A model generated the notes under the pieces. That model saw only the letters and a list, made by a program, of their open reading frames with translations. It had not been told where the DNA came from and searched no databases. This document shows positions 1-7,998 of a DNA stretch of 64,000 nt, piece by piece. The DNA lies in the NCBI GenBank assembly GCA_016720925.1, contig JADKJR010000005.1, positions 368,671 through 432,670 on the forward strand, read 5' to 3'. Position 1 is the first letter of the stretch. Every line of letters begins with the position of its first letter. The DNA is from Betaproteobacteria bacterium. Lineage in GTDB: Bacteria; Pseudomonadota; Gammaproteobacteria; Burkholderiales; Usitatibacteraceae. A program made the position numbers and the translations under genes.

Positions 1-2
1 CC

Positions 3-56
3 GCCGGGCCGTTGCGCGGCGTCCCGTTGCTTCTCGACGGCGGGGTACTGAGCTAA
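3..56 (+). CDS. Possible 3' tail of a plus-strand gene cut by the window edge
   Basis: Frame 3 reads 17 residues (AGPLRGVPLLLDGGVLS) to a TAA at 54-56. It would converge on the ligase gene ending at 61. The composition is protein-like, but the piece is too short to assign to a family, and it may be chance. Confidence 0.2.
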   Translation, partial: AGPLRGVPLLLDGGVLS

Positions 57-60
57 GCGC

Positions 61-1644
61 TCAAATCTGCTGGCGTTCCTCTGCCAGACTGGTGGCCCAC
101 CGGTAATTGGCCTTTCCGGCCGGTGAGCGCATCACCTCATCGACGAAATGCACGGCCTTGGGCACCTTGTAGCCGGCAATGTACTGGCGGCAGAATTCGC
201 TGCGCGCCTCCTCGTCGGCCTTGACACCCGGGCGCAGGGCCACCACGGCCACCACCTTCTTGCCGAAGCGCGGATCGCTGGCACCGACCACAGGGCGTCG
301 GCGACGGCGGGATGGCGATGCAGCACTTCCTCCACTTCCTCCGGGAAGATCTTTTCGCCGCCGCTGTTGATGCACTGAGAACCGCGACCTAGCACGACAA
401 TGTTGCGGTCCGCATCCCGCCTTGCCGTGTCCCCGGTAGCAGCGTAGCGCACGCCGTCGAGGCTGAAGAAGGTTCTGGCCGATTTCTCTTCGTCACCCCA
501 GTAACCCACGGCGACATTGCCGCTACGCGCCAGCACGCCCTCCTCATCCGGTTCCGCAATCCGATCAAGAGTATGCGCCAAGATGACCAGATCAGGGCGC
601 GCAACAATCTTGATGAAGCCTTCGCCGTTGTCCGGCTTGCTGCCGGCGCCCAGCGTACCGCTTTCGGACGACCCCATGCTGTCGGAAACCTTGGCATTGG
701 GCAGCAGCGCCTGCAATTCCTCTTGCGCATGCTTCGAGAAAAGGCCCCCGCCTGAGCCGAAATGCACGATGCGCGACAGGTTCCAGCGGCCCGGATTGGT
801 TTTCAGCGCGTCAAGCAGCGGAATGGCCATGGCATCGCCGACGACAGCGACGATGTTGACGGCCTCACGCGCCGCAAGATCCCAGACCTTCTCGGCATTG
901 AACTCCACCTCTTCGCGCATCACCACGGTCTGGCCGGCGAGCAGCGCCACCAACGCCGCCCACATGGCGGCGCCGTGCATCATCGGCGCGATGGCCATGT
1001 AGCGCAAGGGAAGGCCATCCTTTGCCACCGGACCAATCTCCTCGGGTGATGAGATCGGTCCTTCCTTGCGATAGAAGCCGCCGCCGCCCAGGGCGCTGAA
1101 GAACAGGGCCTTGTGCGGCCACATCACGCCCTTAGGCATGCCCGTGGTGCCACCGGTGTAGAGCAGGGAAAGGTCTTCGCCGCTGCGCTGCGGAACATCG
1201 TAAGTGACGGATGTGGCAGCCAATGCGGCCTCGTAGGCCGGTCCGGAAATCAGTGCCTCCTTGACACTGGGGAACTCGGGCAGCAGCGGTTCGACCGTGC
1301 CGGCCAAAGCCGGTGAGTACAGCAAGGCGCTGAGACCGGCATTATCGTAGATGTAGCGTAGTTCGTCGGCGATGTAGCGGTAGTTGATATTGATCGGAAT
1401 CGCGCGCAGCTTGCATGCGGCAAAGAATCCTTCCAGATACTCGCTGCCGTTGAACAATTGCAGACCTACGCGGTCGCCGGCGCACGCCTCTGGCCTGGAG
1501 GTGAGTGGCAAGCCGGTCGGCGCGCTCGTTGAGTTGGGCGTAGTTGAGGCGGCGTGAGCCGCACACTGCAGCTTCGCGCTCGGGTACGGCGGCCGCGACG
1601 AGCTCGAACAGATCCGCAAAGCTGTACGTGCGTTCAAGCGCCAT
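61..1644 (-). CDS. Acyl-CoA synthetase (AMP-binding, FadD19-like), split by two frameshifts
   Basis: AMP-forming fatty-acid/steroid-side-chain CoA ligase, expected to activate a carboxylate as its CoA thioester in the cytoplasm. The N-terminus (MALERTYSFADLFELV) lies in one frame, the main body in a second and the C-terminus in the first frame again. The shifts fall near 1486-1492 and 290-297. The body has the P-loop-like signature YTGGTTGMPKGV and an adenylate-binding GYWGDEEKS stretch. The C-terminal lid ends SPAGKANYRW, where the catalytic Lys sits, closely resembling mycobacterial FadD19-type steroid C24 ligases. Read through, the length is about 527 residues, normal for the family. The stop TGA is at 61-63, and the nitroreductase gene ends just 1 bp before this start (1644/1646), so the two are probably in one operon. 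Either a damaged gene or two read errors; substrate not provable from sequence. Confidence 0.8.
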
Positions 1645-1645
1645 C

Positions 1646-2344
1646 CTAGATACCTTTCAATGTGGCGAACTCCTGAAGCGGAGCACGTTCAGTGCGTAAC
1701 CGGCTGACCGCATGTTGATGGTCGGCGTAGCCTAGGGCCAAGCCGCAGAAGAGCATCATGTTTTCCGGCAGGCCGACGAATTCGCCCACTGTCTTGTGCC
1801 AGAGCGTCCATGCTTCCTGCGGACAGCTGTGCAGGCCGGCTTCGCGAGCCAGCAGCATCAGGGTCTGGATGTACATGCCCTGATCCGACCACTGCGGCGG
1901 CCCCATCTGCTTGTCGAGGCAGAAGAACATCCCGACCGGTGCACCCCAGAACTGGAAGTTGCCGGCGATGAAGCCCAGGCGAGCAGCCTTGTCCTCACGC
2001 GCGATGCCCATCGATGCATACATATCCTCGGCGCACTTGGCACGGCGGGCGCGAAAGGGCTCTCCCAGATCGGGCGGATAGATGTCGTAACCGGGACCGT
2101 CGCCGCGCGGGTTGGCCTGCAGGCGTTCGCGCATCAACGCCTTGAAACGCAACATTTCTTCGCCGCCGAGCACGTACACATGCCAGGGCTGCAGATTGCC
2201 GCCGGAGGGGCTGCGCGCCGCAGCCGCCAGCAGGCGTCGCACCAGTTCGCCGGAAATCGGCGTGTCGCGAAAAGCACGCATGGCGATGCGGCTCTCCACC
2301 GCTTCGCTTACGGTCCGCGCCTCGCCATTGTCCTCAGTCTCCAT
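1646..2344 (-). CDS. Nitroreductase-family FMN protein
   Basis: A 232-residue NAD(P)H:FMN oxidoreductase of the nitroreductase fold. The N-terminal FMN-binding segment reads SRIAMRAFRDTPI, followed by AARSPSGGNLQPWHVYVL, the usual phosphate and isoalloxazine contacts. The C-terminal part has the family's GLALGYADHQHAV stretch. It sits between the etfA gene (3 bp upstream gap) and the acyl-CoA ligase, so it is probably co-transcribed with the electron-transfer flavoprotein. Members of this family reduce quinones, nitro groups or enones; in a steroid locus an ene-reduction is possible but unproven. Confidence 0.85.
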   Translation of the reverse strand: METEDNGEARTVSEAVESRIAMRAFRDTPISGELVRRLLAAAARSPSGGNLQPWHVYVLGGEEMLRFKALMRERLQANPRGDGPGYDIYPPDLGEPFRARRAKCAEDMYASMGIAREDKAARLGFIAGNFQFWGAPVGMFFCLDKQMGPPQWSDQGMYIQTLMLLAREAGLHSCPQEAWTLWHKTVGEFVGLPENMMLFCGLALGYADHQHAVSRLRTERAPLQEFATLKGI

Positions 2345-2347
2345 CCC

Positions 2348-3286
2348 TCAGGCGCCGAGTGCGGCAACGAGTTCCGGCACCGCCTGGAAAAGGTCGGCGA
2401 CCAGGCCGTAGTCGGCCACCTCGAAGATGGGCGCATCGGGATCCTTGTTGATCGCAACGATCACCTTGGAATCCTTCATGCCGGCCAGGTGCTGGATCGC
2501 CCCCGAAATGCCGATCGCGATGTAGAGCTGCGGCGCGACGATCTTGCCGGTCTGGCCCACTTGGTAGTCGTTGGGCACGAAACCGGCATCGACCGCGGCA
2601 CGCGAGGCGCCCATGGCCGCGCCCAGCTTGTCCGCCAGCGGTTCCAGAAACTTGTGGTAGTTCTCGCCGCTGCCCATGCCACGACCGCCCGCGACGATGA
2701 TCTTGGCCGCCGCCAGTTCCGGCCGCGCCGACTTGGTCAGTTCGCGGCTGATCAGCTTCGACTGCCCCAGGTCGGCTCCCGCCGGGATGGCTTCGACAGC
2801 CGCCGTGCCGCCGCCGTTGGCTGACGCGTCGAAACCCGTGGTTCGCACCGTGATGACCTTGGTGGTATCACTCGACTTGACCGTCGCCAAGGCATTGCCG
2901 GCATAGATCGGACGAACGAAGGTGTCGGCATCGATGACTGCGATGATTTCCGAGATCTGTGCGACATCCAGCAGCGCCGCCACCCGCGGCAGGGTGTTCT
3001 TGCCGTTGCTGGTGGCCGCCGCAAGGATGTGGCTGTAACCCTGCGCGTTTGCGACGATCAGGGCGGCTAGGTTTTCCGCCGTCTGGTCGCCATAGTGGGC
3101 GACGTCGGCCACCTTGACCTTGGCTACGCCGGCGACCTTGGCGGCCTGCTCGGCGACGGCGCCGCAGCCGGCACCGGCCACCAAGACATGAATCTCGCCA
3201 CCGATCTTCGCGGCGGCGGTGACGGCATTGAGGGTGGCGCCCTTTAGGCTGGCGTTGTCGTGTTCTGCGATGACGAGGAGGCTCAT
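2348..3286 (-). CDS. etfA: Electron transfer flavoprotein alpha subunit
   Basis: A 312-residue EtfA. The N-terminal domain (1-190) is the ETF alpha/beta fold. The C-terminal FAD-binding signature runs from about residue 254 (LYIAIGISGAIQHLAGM) to about 300 with NKDPDAPIFEVADYG. Together with EtfB it takes electrons from acyl-CoA dehydrogenases and passes them to the membrane ETF:quinone oxidoreductase, which is not in this window. The start overlaps the etfB stop by 4 bp (ATGA at 3283-3286), showing translational coupling. The neighbourhood has eight acyl-CoA dehydrogenases, so this is the obvious electron sink for them. Confidence 0.97.
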   Translation of the reverse strand: MSLLVIAEHDNASLKGATLNAVTAAAKIGGEIHVLVAGAGCGAVAEQAAKVAGVAKVKVADVAHYGDQTAENLAALIVANAQGYSHILAAATSNGKNTLPRVAALLDVAQISEIIAVIDADTFVRPIYAGNALATVKSSDTTKVITVRTTGFDASANGGGTAAVEAIPAGADLGQSKLISRELTKSARPELAAAKIIVAGGRGMGSGENYHKFLEPLADKLGAAMGASRAAVDAGFVPNDYQVGQTGKIVAPQLYIAIGISGAIQHLAGMKDSKVIVAINKDPDAPIFEVADYGLVADLFQAVPELVAALGA

Positions 3287-4035
3287 GCGATCACCTTGGC
3301 TTCGTTCTTGAGTTTGTCGACTAGTTGCGCGACATCTGCAACCTTGACACCAGCTCTACGCTTGGGCGGCTCGACCACCGTTACCGTGGCCAGCCGCGGC
3401 GCGACGTCAACGCCGAGCTCTCCTGGCTTGATGACTTCCAACGGCTTCTTCTTCGCCTTCATGATGTTGGGCAAGGTCACATAGCGCGGTTCGTTCAGAC
3501 GCAGGTCGGCCGTGACGACAGCGGGCAGGCTGACTTCGATGGTCTCGATACCGCCGTCCACTTCGCGCGTGACCGTGGCCTTGCCGTCGTGAAGCACGAC
3601 TTTCGAGGCAAAGGTGGCTTGCGACCAGCCGAGCAGCGCGGCCAGCATCTGTCCGGTCTGATTGGCGTCGTCGTCGATCGCCTGTTTGCCCAGTAAGATG
3701 AGTTGCGGATTCTCTTTCTTCGCAACCGCGGCAAGCAGCTTGGCCACCGCCAGCGGTTGCAGTTCTACGTCGGTTTCGACCATGACCGAGCGGTCGGCTC
3801 CCAGGGCCATGGCCACGCGCAGGGTCTCTTGGCAGACCGCCGCGCCGCAGGACACGGCAATCACTTCCGTGGCAATGCCCGCTTCCTTGAGCCGCACCGC
3901 CTCCTCGATCGCGATTTCGTCAAATGGGTTCATCGACATTTTCACGTTGGCAAGATCCATACCTGTGTGGTCGCTCTTGACCTTCACTTTGACGTTGTAA
4001 TCGACTACGCGCTTTACACATACCAGTACTTTCAT
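3283..4035 (-). CDS. etfB: Electron transfer flavoprotein beta subunit
   Basis: A 250-residue EtfB, with the AMP-binding N-terminal region (MKVLVCVKRVVDYNVKVKVK) and the family signature at about residues 158-205 (LPAVVTADLRLNEPRY, then TLPNIMKAKKKP). It partners EtfA to carry electrons from acyl-CoA dehydrogenases to the quinone pool. It overlaps etfA by 4 bp and lies 12 bp downstream of an acyl-CoA dehydrogenase gene in the same orientation, so operon membership is likely. Length and start (good leader, ATG at 4033-4035) are normal. Confidence 0.97.
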   Translation of the reverse strand: MKVLVCVKRVVDYNVKVKVKSDHTGMDLANVKMSMNPFDEIAIEEAVRLKEAGIATEVIAVSCGAAVCQETLRVAMALGADRSVMVETDVELQPLAVAKLLAAVAKKENPQLILLGKQAIDDDANQTGQMLAALLGWSQATFASKVVLHDGKATVTREVDGGIETIEVSLPAVVTADLRLNEPRYVTLPNIMKAKKKPLEVIKPGELGVDVAPRLATVTVVEPPKRRAGVKVADVAQLVDKLKNEAKVIA

Positions 4036-4047
4036 TGTATTTCTCCC

Positions 4048-5106
4048 TTAAACATCATCGACATCGCCCGGCCCCAGCCTGGCAAAGTTGCACAGCACAA
4101 AATCCGCCACGCGGGCCTTGTGAAGACTTCGATCCCCCCATGAAGCATCGAGAGCCCAAGCTCGTTTCATGAACATCTGTAAGTCCGTTTCCCATGCGTA
4201 ACCCATGGCACCATGAACCTGCAAGCCATGGCGCGCCGCCAGCCAAGCTGCATCGGCGCAGGCCAGCTTGGCATGCGAGACACGCAGAGACCGACCGCTA
4301 CGCTTTCTTGCCATGGCATGCGCTGCCATGTATAGAACAGGCTTGGCGAACTCTATCTTTGTGACGACGTCGGCGAGGTGGTGCTTAATGGCCTGAAAGG
4401 CACCGATGGGTCGACCGAACTGCTTGCGCTGAGCAGCGTAATCGACCGACAGATCGAGCATGCGCTGTGCAAGTCCAATCAACTGCCCGGCGACGCAGAG
4501 AGCGCCGCGATCCAACGCTTCGGCCCAAAGTCCGCGGCCAAGTTCCGCGTCGGCTACGCGCGTTCGCGCCGTTGGTGTCCACGTCACCTGGCAAAGTCGG
4601 CGCGACTGATCGATGCTCGGATTGAGCTCCACTTCGATGCTTGCGCGCGGCACGACATGAACCTCGCCTTGATGGCAAAGCAGCAGCATGTCAGCCAAAT
4701 GCGCATCGGCCACCAGCGCGTTAACAGGATGGCCGACGGCGATGCGCATCGAACCGGAAGCGATGTTTCGTAGCAACTCGCCGGCAAGCGGCGTCAAACT
4801 TTCCAAGCCAGCCAGCAATCCGACCGCAACGTAGGCGGTATCAGCTAGCGAATCAGGAATGCAGTAATAGCCCAGTTCCTGAGTGATCAGCGACCAATCG
4901 ACGTCATCGCCACCAAAGCCGCCTTGGATCTCCGCGACAGACAGGCTAGTGAGTCCTTGCGCCGCCAGTTTGGCGCGCAACTGCGGCGAGCGACCGACAT
5001 CAGTCTCCCAAATCTCGCGCAACATTTCCGGTGCCGCCTCGGTCATCAGGAAGCGGCTCGTGGCATCGCGGAAGGCAAGCTGCTGTTCGCTAAACGTAAA
5101 GTCCAT
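4048..5106 (-). CDS. Acyl-CoA dehydrogenase, short subunit of a heteromeric pair
   Basis: A 352-residue ACAD-fold protein (MDFTFSEQQLAFRDATSRF). It keeps the C-terminal helical bundle (YAAQRKQFGRPIGAFQAIKHH, then QVHGAMGYAWE) but lacks the usual central beta-domain Trp-Ser FAD motif and the C-terminal YEGT motif. In steroid degraders such short proteins are the non-catalytic halves of alpha2beta2 dehydrogenases (FadE26/27, FadE28/29 type). The gene starts 3 bp from the stop of the 388-residue ACAD gene at 5110, which supports a heteromer. Role inferred: alpha,beta-dehydrogenation of a steroid side-chain or ring CoA ester. Confidence 0.85.
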   Translation of the reverse strand: MDFTFSEQQLAFRDATSRFLMTEAAPEMLREIWETDVGRSPQLRAKLAAQGLTSLSVAEIQGGFGGDDVDWSLITQELGYYCIPDSLADTAYVAVGLLAGLESLTPLAGELLRNIASGSMRIAVGHPVNALVADAHLADMLLLCHQGEVHVVPRASIEVELNPSIDQSRRLCQVTWTPTARTRVADAELGRGLWAEALDRGALCVAGQLIGLAQRMLDLSVDYAAQRKQFGRPIGAFQAIKHHLADVVTKIEFAKPVLYMAAHAMARKRSGRSLRVSHAKLACADAAWLAARHGLQVHGAMGYAWETDLQMFMKRAWALDASWGDRSLHKARVADFVLCNFARLGPGDVDDV

Positions 5107-5109
5107 GGC

Positions 5110-6276
5110 TTAGGCCTTGGGCAAGCCGAGCATGCGCTCGGCGATGATGTTGCGCTGAATTTCATTGGTGCCTGCGTAGATGGTTCCAGCTTGGGCAAAC
5201 AGAAAACCCTCTAGCCAGTTGTCAACATCGCCTGCAGCGGGCGCAGCGGGCAGCAGCTCCCCGCGCTCGCCAAGGATACGAAGGGCCGTCTCGTGCATGC
5301 GCAGATCCAACTCGGACCAGAATATCTTGTTAGCGCTGGCCTCGAAGCCGGGCTGCTCACCGCGCAGCGTTTTGCCCACCGTGTGGTAGGCGGCCAGGTT
5401 GTAGGCCTCGGCATCCATCCAAGCCTGCAGCACCGCCTCGCGCAGGAGCGGATCGCCATCTGCCCTGTCGTGGTGGCGGCGATAGAGTTGTACCAGTTTC
5501 TCGGCGGTACGCAGGTAACGACCCGGCGAACGCAGCAGCAGGCTGCGCTCGAACCCTGCCGTGGCCATGGCCAACTGCCAGCCTTGGCCCTCAATACCGA
5601 TCAGGTTGTCCACCGATACTTTGACTTCGTCGAAGAATATTTCGGCAAAACTGTCCAGGCCGTTCAGGCCCTTGATCGGCCGCACTGAAATGCCGCGCGC
5701 CGCCAGCGGCACGAGCACGTAGGACAGGCCATGGTGCCGGTCCGACAGCGGATCGCTGCGGAAGATGCCGAATATCCAATCGGCGAAGAGCGCCCGCGAC
5801 GACCAGATCTTTTGTCCGTTGATGATGAAGTGATCGCCGTCGCGCACGGCCTTGGCGCGTATCGCCGCCAAGTCGGAGCCCGCCCCATTTTCCGACCAAG
5901 CCTGGGCCCAGACATCCTGGCTGGAAGCGATGCGCGGTAGAAAGCGCTGCTTTTGCGCCTCCGTGCCGAACTGCATTAGGGTCGGGCCGAGTAGGAACTG
6001 GCCGTTTTGGTTGACGCGCATCGGCGCATCGGCGCGCCAGTATTCCTCTTCGAAAATCAGCCACTCGACAAGGTCGCAACCCCGCCCGCCAAGGGATTCG
6101 GGCCACATCACCATGGACAGGCGCGCCTCGAACAGTTGCCGCTCCCAGACGCGGTGCTGCTCGAAACCCTCGCGCGTGTCGAAGCTGGCCAGACGCTCGC
6201 GTGGCACGTGTGCCTCCAGCCAGGTCCTGACCTCGGCGCGGAACGCCTGTTGCTCTGAAGTGTAGGAAAAGTTCAA
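5110..6276 (-). CDS. Acyl-CoA dehydrogenase, FAD-binding subunit of a pair
   Basis: A 388-residue ACAD. FAD and substrate contacts include AWSENGAGSDLAAI (about 127-140) and NGQKIWSSRALFADW. The usual catalytic Glu motif near the C-terminus (YEGT) is YAGTNEIQRN here. A Glu in GFERSLLLR at about residue 243 matches the helix-G catalytic Glu of isovaleryl-CoA dehydrogenase and the FadE29 group. This is the pattern of the FAD-bearing partner in alpha2beta2 steroid dehydrogenases. Its partner is the 352-residue protein just downstream (3-bp gap), and EtfAB follow in the same operon. Confidence 0.9.
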   Translation of the reverse strand: MNFSYTSEQQAFRAEVRTWLEAHVPRERLASFDTREGFEQHRVWERQLFEARLSMVMWPESLGGRGCDLVEWLIFEEEYWRADAPMRVNQNGQFLLGPTLMQFGTEAQKQRFLPRIASSQDVWAQAWSENGAGSDLAAIRAKAVRDGDHFIINGQKIWSSRALFADWIFGIFRSDPLSDRHHGLSYVLVPLAARGISVRPIKGLNGLDSFAEIFFDEVKVSVDNLIGIEGQGWQLAMATAGFERSLLLRSPGRYLRTAEKLVQLYRRHHDRADGDPLLREAVLQAWMDAEAYNLAAYHTVGKTLRGEQPGFEASANKIFWSELDLRMHETALRILGERGELLPAAPAAGDVDNWLEGFLFAQAGTIYAGTNEIQRNIIAERMLGLPKA

Positions 6277-6302
6277 TTTGCGACCCCGACTCAGTTTGAT
6301 GC

Positions 6303-7361
6303 CTAGCCCGCTGGATAGTCGGTATAGCCTTGTGCACCCCGCGTATACAAGGTCTTCTGATCGAACCCGGCAAGCGGCAGTTGCTCGCGTAGACGCCGCA
6401 CCAAATCCGGATTGCCGATGAAATGGCGACCGAAAGAAACGGCCTCGCCGCGCCCCTCGCTAAGAGCCTTAGCAGCGCGCGCCGCATCAAAGCCGTCGTT
6501 GAGGATCAGGCCGCCCTTAAAGTGGTTGCGCGCCATGGCAAATGCATCGAAACCCTTCACTGGGGAACGCATCACATGCACATATGCGAGCCGCAGAGGA
6601 GCGGCACCGGCGAGCAGTGCCGTATAGGTTGCTGCAGGATCGGGATCAACGATGTCGTTGAAGGGATTGCCTGGGCAGATGCGCATGCCGACGCGGCCGC
6701 CGCCCGCAATCCCGCTAATCGCTCGCATTACTTCAATGACGAAACGGGCGCGGTTATCGACGGTGCCACCGTAGGCGTCGCTACGCTGATTGCTGTTGAC
6801 GGCGAGGAACTGCATGGGCAGATAGCCGCTCGTGCAGTGCAGTTCGACCGCGTCGAAGCCGGCATCCAGCGCGCGTTGCGTCGCCCGGGCGTATTCGGCG
6901 ACGACGCCGGGAATTTCTTCGAACAAGAGCGACTGCGGCAGGTCCTGGTCCTGCATGCCTGCAGCGTCGGTGTAGATCTGGCCGGAGGCGCGTACCGCCG
7001 AGGGCGCGACAGTCCGGGCGCTTGGGGGTTTATTGAGGTGCGAGCCAACACGGCCACAGTGCATTAGTTGCAGGGCGATGAGGCCGCCTTCGCCATGGAC
7101 GGCGGCCGTGACTTCACGCCAGGCCGCAACCTGTTTGTCATTGTAGATTCCTGGGGTCCGGCTGTAACCGAGGCCGTGCGGCGAAGGCGCGGTACCTTCG
7201 GCGACGATCAGTCCGGCGCTGGCGCGCTGCCGGTAATACTCGACCATCAGTGCCGTGGGAACAGCCGCGTCATCGGCGCGGCTGCGCGTCATCGGCGCCA
7301 TGACGACGCGGTTGGCGAGTCTCAGTTCGCCTAACTGGATGGGATCGAAGAGTGTGGTCAT
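6303..7361 (-). CDS. Old Yellow Enzyme family NADH:flavin oxidoreductase
   Basis: A 352-residue TIM-barrel FMN enoate reductase with family landmarks: NRVVMAPMTRSRA near the N-terminus, IALQLMHCGR at about 95-103, QFLAVNSNQRSDAYGG at 185-199 and a C-terminal FGRHFIGNPDLVRRL. The substrate-binding pair normally His-x-x-Asn (HxANGYL) reads H175-C-T-S178, so the second ligand is Ser. These enzymes reduce activated C=C bonds with NAD(P)H. In a steroid locus a 4-en-3-one or 1-en-3-one is a plausible substrate, but nothing here proves it. It is followed 3 bp later by the SnoaL-like gene's end, in the same operon. Confidence 0.9.
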   Translation of the reverse strand: MTTLFDPIQLGELRLANRVVMAPMTRSRADDAAVPTALMVEYYRQRASAGLIVAEGTAPSPHGLGYSRTPGIYNDKQVAAWREVTAAVHGEGGLIALQLMHCGRVGSHLNKPPSARTVAPSAVRASGQIYTDAAGMQDQDLPQSLLFEEIPGVVAEYARATQRALDAGFDAVELHCTSGYLPMQFLAVNSNQRSDAYGGTVDNRARFVIEVMRAISGIAGGGRVGMRICPGNPFNDIVDPDPAATYTALLAGAAPLRLAYVHVMRSPVKGFDAFAMARNHFKGGLILNDGFDAARAAKALSEGRGEAVSFGRHFIGNPDLVRRLREQLPLAGFDQKTLYTRGAQGYTDYPAG

Positions 7362-7364
7362 GAC

Positions 7365-7994
7365 TTAGCGCACGCGGATCTTCGGCGCCGGCGCGCCGCG
7401 CCGCATGGTCTCGAGGAACTTCTGCAGCGGCGCCGGCGGCGCCACTTCGGGAAGCTTATCCTTGTCCGGGCGCGCCGCCCAGAACTCCTCCCATGATGGA
7501 AACAGTTCATGGTAGGCGCCGTCGTATGGTTCGCGTCCCGGCCAGCGCATCTTCATGCCGCCGATTGGCGGCTTGTTGAGATCGGTGGCATACCAGTAGC
7601 AGGGCAGACGACGGCGAAACAGCCAGCGGCCGTCTACACGCTGGTAGTCGTCCCAGTAGATCATCTGCATGATCACCCACTCGCCGCCGCACTCGTGCTC
7701 GTTCTTTGAGTAGAGCACGCCGACTGCATTGTCAGCGTCGCGGAACTCAACGATGTGCTGCCCCAGATGGTGAGATGTGCCTGTGAATTGGTTGCGTAAG
7801 GTCTCATCGAGCCAGACCTTGAGATGAGCGCGCCCGCTCTTGTCTTTGCTGACGCGGATATCCGGCGCGAACAGATTCACGTGTGCGTCGAGGTCGCGCA
7901 TATCCAGCGACAGAGAATACTTGCCTACCAGTTGGTGGATTTCCTCCGTCGATTCGAGCCGATCAATGCGCATCGCCAATTGCTTGATGTCCAT
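7365..7994 (-). CDS. SnoaL-like / NTF2-fold protein
   Basis: A 209-residue protein whose first 140 residues fit the SnoaL_4 NTF2-like cone fold (IDRLESTEEIHQLVGKYSLS, then DLDAHVNLFAPDIRV). A Pro-rich C-terminal extension ends APKIRVR. I chose ATG 7992-7994 because the fold starts there; the frame stays open to 8258 only by running inside the next gene. It lies 4 bp after the downstream ligase stop and 3 bp before the OYE gene. The fold hosts isomerases, dehydratases and hydrolases; the specific reaction is unknown. Confidence 0.82.
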   Translation of the reverse strand: MDIKQLAMRIDRLESTEEIHQLVGKYSLSLDMRDLDAHVNLFAPDIRVSKDKSGRAHLKVWLDETLRNQFTGTSHHLGQHIVEFRDADNAVGVLYSKNEHECGGEWVIMQMIYWDDYQRVDGRWLFRRRLPCYWYATDLNKPPIGGMKMRWPGREPYDGAYHELFPSWEEFWAARPDKDKLPEVAPPAPLQKFLETMRRGAPAPKIRVR

Positions 7995-7998
7995 GAGG

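Noticed and set aside
5591..6490. 299-residue minus frame overlapping the 388-residue ACAD
   Set aside because: It is a shadow of the ACAD in another frame (Arg/Ala-rich, no motifs).
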